From Anammoximicrobium sp964645045 (lineage in GTDB: Bacteria > Planctomycetota > Planctomycetia > Pirellulales > Pirellulaceae): a DNA stretch of 64,000 nt. This document shows, piece by piece, positions 61,301 to 64,000 of this stretch (position 1 is its first letter; each line of letters begins with the position of its first letter). The stretch spans positions 1 to 64,000 of the forward strand of contig CAZXYZ010000009.1 in assembly GCA_964645045.1 (NCBI GenBank). The letters are read 5' to 3'. The position numbers were made by a program, and so were the translations under genes. Under the pieces are notes generated by a model. The model worked only from the letters and a program-made list of their open reading frames with translations, searched no databases and had not been told where the DNA came from.

Positions 61301-62521
61301 GCCCGGCGCCAGCCCGCCGTCCAGAATCTCGTCCCAACCGACCAGCCGCCGACCGTGTTCGCTCAAAAAGGCGTCGATCTGCTGGGTGAACCACGCCTGC
61401 AGTTCCGCCTCGTTCTGCAGCCCGTGCTCGCGGATCAGCTGCTGGATCTCCTCGCTGGCTTTCCACTGAGTCTTGATCGCCTCGTCGCCGCCGATGTGGA
61501 CGTAGCGGCTGGGAAACAGTTCCATGATTTCCGTCAGTACGTCTTTACAGAAAGCGATCGTCCGGGGCCGAGGCGCGAGGATGTCTTCGCTGATGCCCCA
61601 ACGCGTCCAGGGGCTGATGCCCTGTTGCTTATCGGGAAAGACTCCCAACTCCGGGTACGCCGCAATCGCCGACCGCGCGTGGCCGGGCATTTCGATTTCC
61701 GGCACGATCGTGACGTAACGCTCGGCGGCGTAACGCACCAGCTCGCGGATGTCGTCTTGGCTGTAGAAACCGCCGTGACGTTGGCCGTCGAACTTCCACG
61801 GCCGCTGGCTGTAATGTCCGACCAGCGTTTCATCGCGCCAGGCGCCGATTTCGGTCAGCTTGGGGTACTTTTTGATCTCGATCCGCCAGCCCTGGTCGTC
61901 GGTCAGATGTATCTGCAAGCGATTGAACTTGTGCAGAGCCATCGCATCGATGAACCGCAGCACGTCATCTTTTGGCAGAAAGTGGCGTGCCGGATCGATC
62001 AACAGCCCCCGCCAGGCGAACCGCGGCCGGTCCGTGATCCGAACACAGGGCACGGACCACTCGATGCCGTCGGCTCGTTGCCGGCCGCAGACCTGGGGTG
62101 GGAGCAGTTGCCGCAGGGTCTGGATGCCGTAGAACAGGCCGGCCGGCTCTGCAGCGCGAATGTCGATCCGCTGGGGTGCGACTTGCAGCGTGTATCCTTC
62201 GGGACCGAGTTCGCCGAGCAGGGCGTCGTCCAGCGCGAGCAAGATCAACGCCGCATCCGCAGGCTCGGCTTCCGTCAGTTTCAGTTCAAAACCCAGTGCC
62301 GGCGCCAAGGCGGCGATCAGCTTGCGAGCTTCCGTGACCGCCGGCCCAACCGCCCGGACCGGCGTGTCGGCGGTCAGCCGGAACTGCCCTTCGCGGACTT
62401 GCAACGAGACCGGCTCGGGGATCAAGAACACGTCCGCACCACGCGGCGGAGGTGATTCGGCGCCGCATGCAGCGGCAAGGCTTGCCACGCACAACCAGGC
62501 AAACAGGAAGTATCTCAGCAT
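58337..62521 (-). CDS. GH20 hexosaminidase - GH89 alpha-N-acetylglucosaminidase - F5/8C fusion
   Basis: ATG 62521 follows GAGGAGCTTCACC and gives 1394 residues with a signal peptide (FLFAWLCVASLAAACG; possible lipobox). Residues about 30-150 form the GH20 N-domain and 150-510 the GH20 barrel: HLTDDQGWRIEIKKYP, EIEMPGHARS and the catalytic D-E pair in VHIGGDEAIKTQW (about 340). From about 560 a complete NAGLU/GH89 follows: TRYRYFLNYCCFGYSLPWWD, DWMALHGVNMPLAVTGQEAV, DTFIEMTPPSGD (about 836) and GFVNEGLGYDP, then the helical C-domain. F5/8 type C (CBM32-like) covers 1254-1394. Thus one exported protein could remove both beta- and alpha-linked terminal GlcNAc(-like) residues. The fusion is unusual to me. 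Confidence 0.88.
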   Translation of the reverse strand: MLRYFLFAWLCVASLAAACGAESPPPRGADVFLIPEPVSLQVREGQFRLTADTPVRAVGPAVTEARKLIAALAPALGFELKLTEAEPADAALILLALDDALLGELGPEGYTLQVAPQRIDIRAAEPAGLFYGIQTLRQLLPPQVCGRQRADGIEWSVPCVRITDRPRFAWRGLLIDPARHFLPKDDVLRFIDAMALHKFNRLQIHLTDDQGWRIEIKKYPKLTEIGAWRDETLVGHYSQRPWKFDGQRHGGFYSQDDIRELVRYAAERYVTIVPEIEMPGHARSAIAAYPELGVFPDKQQGISPWTRWGISEDILAPRPRTIAFCKDVLTEIMELFPSRYVHIGGDEAIKTQWKASEEIQQLIREHGLQNEAELQAWFTQQIDAFLSEHGRRLVGWDEILDGGLAPGAAVMNWRGEQGGIAAAQSGHDVIMAPTSHTYFDYYQGPRESEPLAIGGDLPLERVYRYEPVPAALTAEQAEHVLGAQAQLWSEYIADAKQLQYMAYPRACALAEVLWSPVKDRSFDVFLIRLDAHLQRLRAAEVNFRPLDRSPLRWPGRVDASAPTAARGLLQRLLPQHAERFEFEVLPTEYGRDVFEIESRGDRVLIRGNTGVSMATGLNWYLNHFCHCHVSLHGRQLNLPDPLPAVTQKVRQVTWTRYRYFLNYCCFGYSLPWWDWDQWQELIDWMALHGVNMPLAVTGQEAVWQAVCKRLGMNGAEIAAFLAGPPFLPFQWMGCLDGWGGPLPPSWIERHEELQKKILARQRDLGMTPVLQGFTGHVPAAVAAKFPDAKLHRIQWIEWQTHLLDPLDPLFARVAQLFLEEQTKRFGTDHLYAADTFIEMTPPSGDLEYLDRLSRAIYQGMIDSDPKAVWILQGWAFMFNRSFWTQPRIKAFLDAVPNERMAVLDLFCESRPMWNETEAFCGKPWLWCNIQNFGNTVFLGGPLNKIAADLPAARRDRNSGQLVGLGFVNEGLGYDPAVLDLMFAVAWRDEPVDLETWIEQYAHHRYGRASADAVRAWQALMSTAYSGPASDRSIFDRMPTIGGGAGHSNPQLAAAWGSLLEAASELGSADTYRYDLANVARQALSGHASVLHRQVIKAWQAKDAPAFDLAAQRFLDLLQELDELLATRSEFLLGRCLEDAKRWGTNDAERAKFEWNARRVLTLWGEGPAIDDYARKEWSGMIAGYYRPRWQRLFGELSACLKEDKPFNGKAFHTALRPWMAQWSDGRETYPAAPQGDSVAVAQRLWQKYADDFKPDAVSLTTGKPATCSHALPPYPAYLANDGWTTSTDAYWATDVSKDSAAWWQVDLQGATTIGRVVVVCYYGDVRYYGFTVETSLDGKSWEVAADRRDNRELSTADGYTCRFPARPVRYLRITQPHNSANTGRHLVEVMAFAD

Positions 62522-62550
62522 GGTGAAGCTCCTCATGACCACGATTTCGC

Positions 62551-62623
62551 TGGAGTTCACGCTTCAGCGTGTCTTATGTGGCGGGGCACGCCCCGCCCAA
62601 CACGCTGAAGCGTGAACTCCAAC
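62551..62623. repeat. Dispersed palindromic element (CACGCT type)
   Basis: TGGAGTTCACGCTTCAGCGT at 62551 and its complement GCTGAAGCGTGAACTCCA (ending 62621) surround GGCGGGGCACGCCCCGCC. Same family as 11290-11363. It lies upstream of the glycosidase start and downstream of the YiiX-like gene, both on the minus strand. Confidence 0.85.
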
Positions 62624-62701
62624 AAACGCAGAACCCCGGGAAAGTCGCACCGAGGATCGGGGGAATTACCAACCAACCGCCGCGTCCGCCGCACCGGCCG
62701 T

Positions 62702-64000
62702 TTAATCCCTCGCCGATCCGCTCGCGCGCGGCGCCACGAAGAACCGCTCGTCGATCTGCTGCCGGCCGCGATCTGCGTAGAACTGGACCAGCTTGGCCCG
62801 CAGTTCGCGCGGCGTCAACTGGCCCTCGGCACGCTGGCGGGCCAATTCGGAGTGCTGTTTGCGGTAGGTTTGGATGCGTTCGAGTTGCTCCGGCGTGTAC
62901 TGTTTGGCGCTGTCCGCGTCCAATGCTCCGGCCAGCAGCGCGCCGTAGGCGGCCGCGAACTCGTTCAGGTTCTCCTCGGCGACTTCATCCAGCGTTTCGA
63001 TCACCGCGGCGGTGCGGGCCGCCGCTTCGAGGTCCATGCGGGCGTTGACGTCGGCGGCCCGCGCCAAGGCGTTGGCCAACCACGGGCTGGTCTTGGCCAT
63101 CGCGCCCAGCTTCTCCCGCAAGGCTTGGAAAGCATCCGGCGACGGCGTCAAGGTCTTGTGGATCATGCGGTCGGCGAAGTGGTCAAAGACCGCCTCTTGT
63201 ACCTCCCGCCCCGGATCGTACACCGGCTCGCGGCGTCCCACGATCTGCAAGTGCGGCGAGAACAGGGCTCCGGTGGGCGAGAGAAAATCCTGGCCGAAGG
63301 ACAGCCCCAACTGCTTGAGATTGCTCGCCATATTGCCCCCGGCCACCGACTCGGTGATCGGAAAGAACTCTTCGCGCGGCCGCGATGCCGGCAGGGTACA
63401 CGTCAGCAAGAACCCGGCGCAGTAGGTGTGGACCAACGCCCCGCGCAGCGGTTTGCCGCGCAGCGCCGTCACGCGGCTGGTCTCGAACTGCAGATCGAAC
63501 TGCGATTCATTCCCGATCATGTCGGCCGCGGCCTGTCCCAGGATGCGGCCGACTTCGGCGTCCTCGTGCCGCAGGAAGACGTAGTGCAGCGTCCGCGAGA
63601 GAAAGACCTCGACGGGCGTGGCCGGGATCCGCGCGCCGCGTTCCGGCAAGTCGACAATCACGAACCGGCGGATGCCGTCTTCGCATTGTTCGACGGCCAC
63701 CACGCCCACGTGCGTGAACAAGCCGGGCGACAGGTCCGTGAACAGGTTGTACGGCGAGGGATTGCGCATCAGCAGCCAGTCGCCGGGGCGCAGCTCCATC
63801 GGCCCCAACCGCAAACGGTCCCCTTCGATGCCACGCTCCATCCGGCGCTGCAGCCATGCCAGCAGATCGCGGTGATAGGCGACCAGGTGTTCTGGTAGAT
63901 CGGCCTCGCGAACCCGCGTCAGGATTTCGTGCAATTCTTCGGCCAAGATAGGCGGTTTCGGCTGGTCCGCGTCGCCGCCGGGACGCGGCTTCTGCGGCAG
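62702..64000 (-). CDS. YiiX-like permuted papain-fold enzyme (5' end outside window)
   Basis: The frame is open to the window edge, so the gene is partial: at least 432 residues, with the first visible residues LPQKPRPGGDADQPKPP. The N-terminal half matches the permuted NlpC/P60 (YaeF/YiiX) fold: MELRPGDWLLMRNPSPYNLF, SPGLFTHVGVVAVEQC with the catalytic-type His, and later GALVHTYCAGFLLTCT with the likely catalytic Cys. The second half is helical (AVFDHFADRMIHKTLTPSPD, AAARTAAVIETLDEVAEENL, LRAKLVQFYADRGRQQIDER). Members act as amidases or thioesterases on peptides or lipids at the envelope. The substrate is unknown. It lies 180 bp upstream of the glycosidase fusion on the same strand. Confidence 0.65.
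   Translation of the reverse strand: MPQKPRPGGDADQPKPPILAEELHEILTRVREADLPEHLVAYHRDLLAWLQRRMERGIEGDRLRLGPMELRPGDWLLMRNPSPYNLFTDLSPGLFTHVGVVAVEQCEDGIRRFVIVDLPERGARIPATPVEVFLSRTLHYVFLRHEDAEVGRILGQAAADMIGNESQFDLQFETSRVTALRGKPLRGALVHTYCAGFLLTCTLPASRPREEFFPITESVAGGNMASNLKQLGLSFGQDFLSPTGALFSPHLQIVGRREPVYDPGREVQEAVFDHFADRMIHKTLTPSPDAFQALREKLGAMAKTSPWLANALARAADVNARMDLEAAARTAAVIETLDEVAEENLNEFAAAYGALLAGALDADSAKQYTPEQLERIQTYRKQHSELARQRAEGQLTPRELRAKLVQFYADRGRQQIDERFFVAPRASGSARD

Noticed and set aside
59906..62455. Open frame of 849 codons on the plus strand
   Set aside because: Antisense of the GH20-GH89 gene, whose motifs are intact on the other strand; no protein character.

Overview
The window looks like a piece of a draft planctomycete genome, most plausibly of the Pirellulales type. 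The evidence is a giant secreted protein with the planctomycete N-terminal E-x-L-E-x-R-x-L-L-like motif and a type I dockerin, HEAT/F5-8C/TolB-like proteins with a CXXCH site, Tat-exported Gfo/Idh/MocA oxidoreductase, sulfatase and glycosidase genes, EF-hand proteins, high GC and many dispersed palindromic repeats. A run of exactly 100 N (27197-27296) marks a scaffold gap inside a tandem repeat.

Layout. 1-9.5 kb: a 2145-residue dockerin protein on the minus strand, then decayed gene pieces interleaved with two toxin-antitoxin modules (HigBA-like 7589-8358, BrnTA 8671-9184). 9.6-12.9 kb: a PYROXD2-like FAD oxidoreductase and ThiH. 13-19 kb: an LRR lipoprotein, a HEAT protein, an exported Gfo/Idh/MocA protein, an outer-membrane beta-barrel protein, and a sulfatase pseudogene that lost its middle. 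19-21.7 kb: a ParDE-like module, tRNA-Cys, a divergent tRNA-like gene and a band-7 protein. 21.8-25.7 kb: a 1312-residue HEAT/F5-8C/propeller/CXXCH protein.

26.3-44.4 kb is the core: a type II secretion-like locus on the plus strand. It starts with a secretin-N-domain protein that shows no barrel signature, continues with a membrane-anchored coiled-coil/HEAT protein, a seven-EF-hand secreted protein and a CpxP/Spy-like small protein, and then runs gspE-F-G-H-I-J-K-L-M. The GspM-like protein carries an extra cadherin-like domain and a C-terminal domain resembling GspC/PilP. The gspI, gspJ, gspK and gspL starts each have a palindromic element at or in the junction. No prepilin peptidase and no barrel-containing GspD is visible here.

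44.4-51.3 kb: a TPR lipoprotein and a conserved-looking secreted partner, a single-domain response regulator, a YgbA-type cysteine-rich protein, a CXXCH secreted protein and a TMTC-like membrane TPR protein. 52.4-54.2 kb holds broken remnants that resemble BREX type 2 genes (NERD-kinase PglW-like and the PglX N-terminus). 54.2-64 kb: a secreted toroid-type polysaccharide-active candidate, a MerR/B12-domain-like regulator lacking the cobalamin-ligating histidine, MiaE, an unusual GH20-GH89-F5/8C fusion, and a 5'-truncated YiiX-like enzyme.

Overall the region mixes stable envelope/secretion and glycan-degradation functions with degraded accessory DNA. Family assignments come from recognising motifs in translated sequence; no database search was run.
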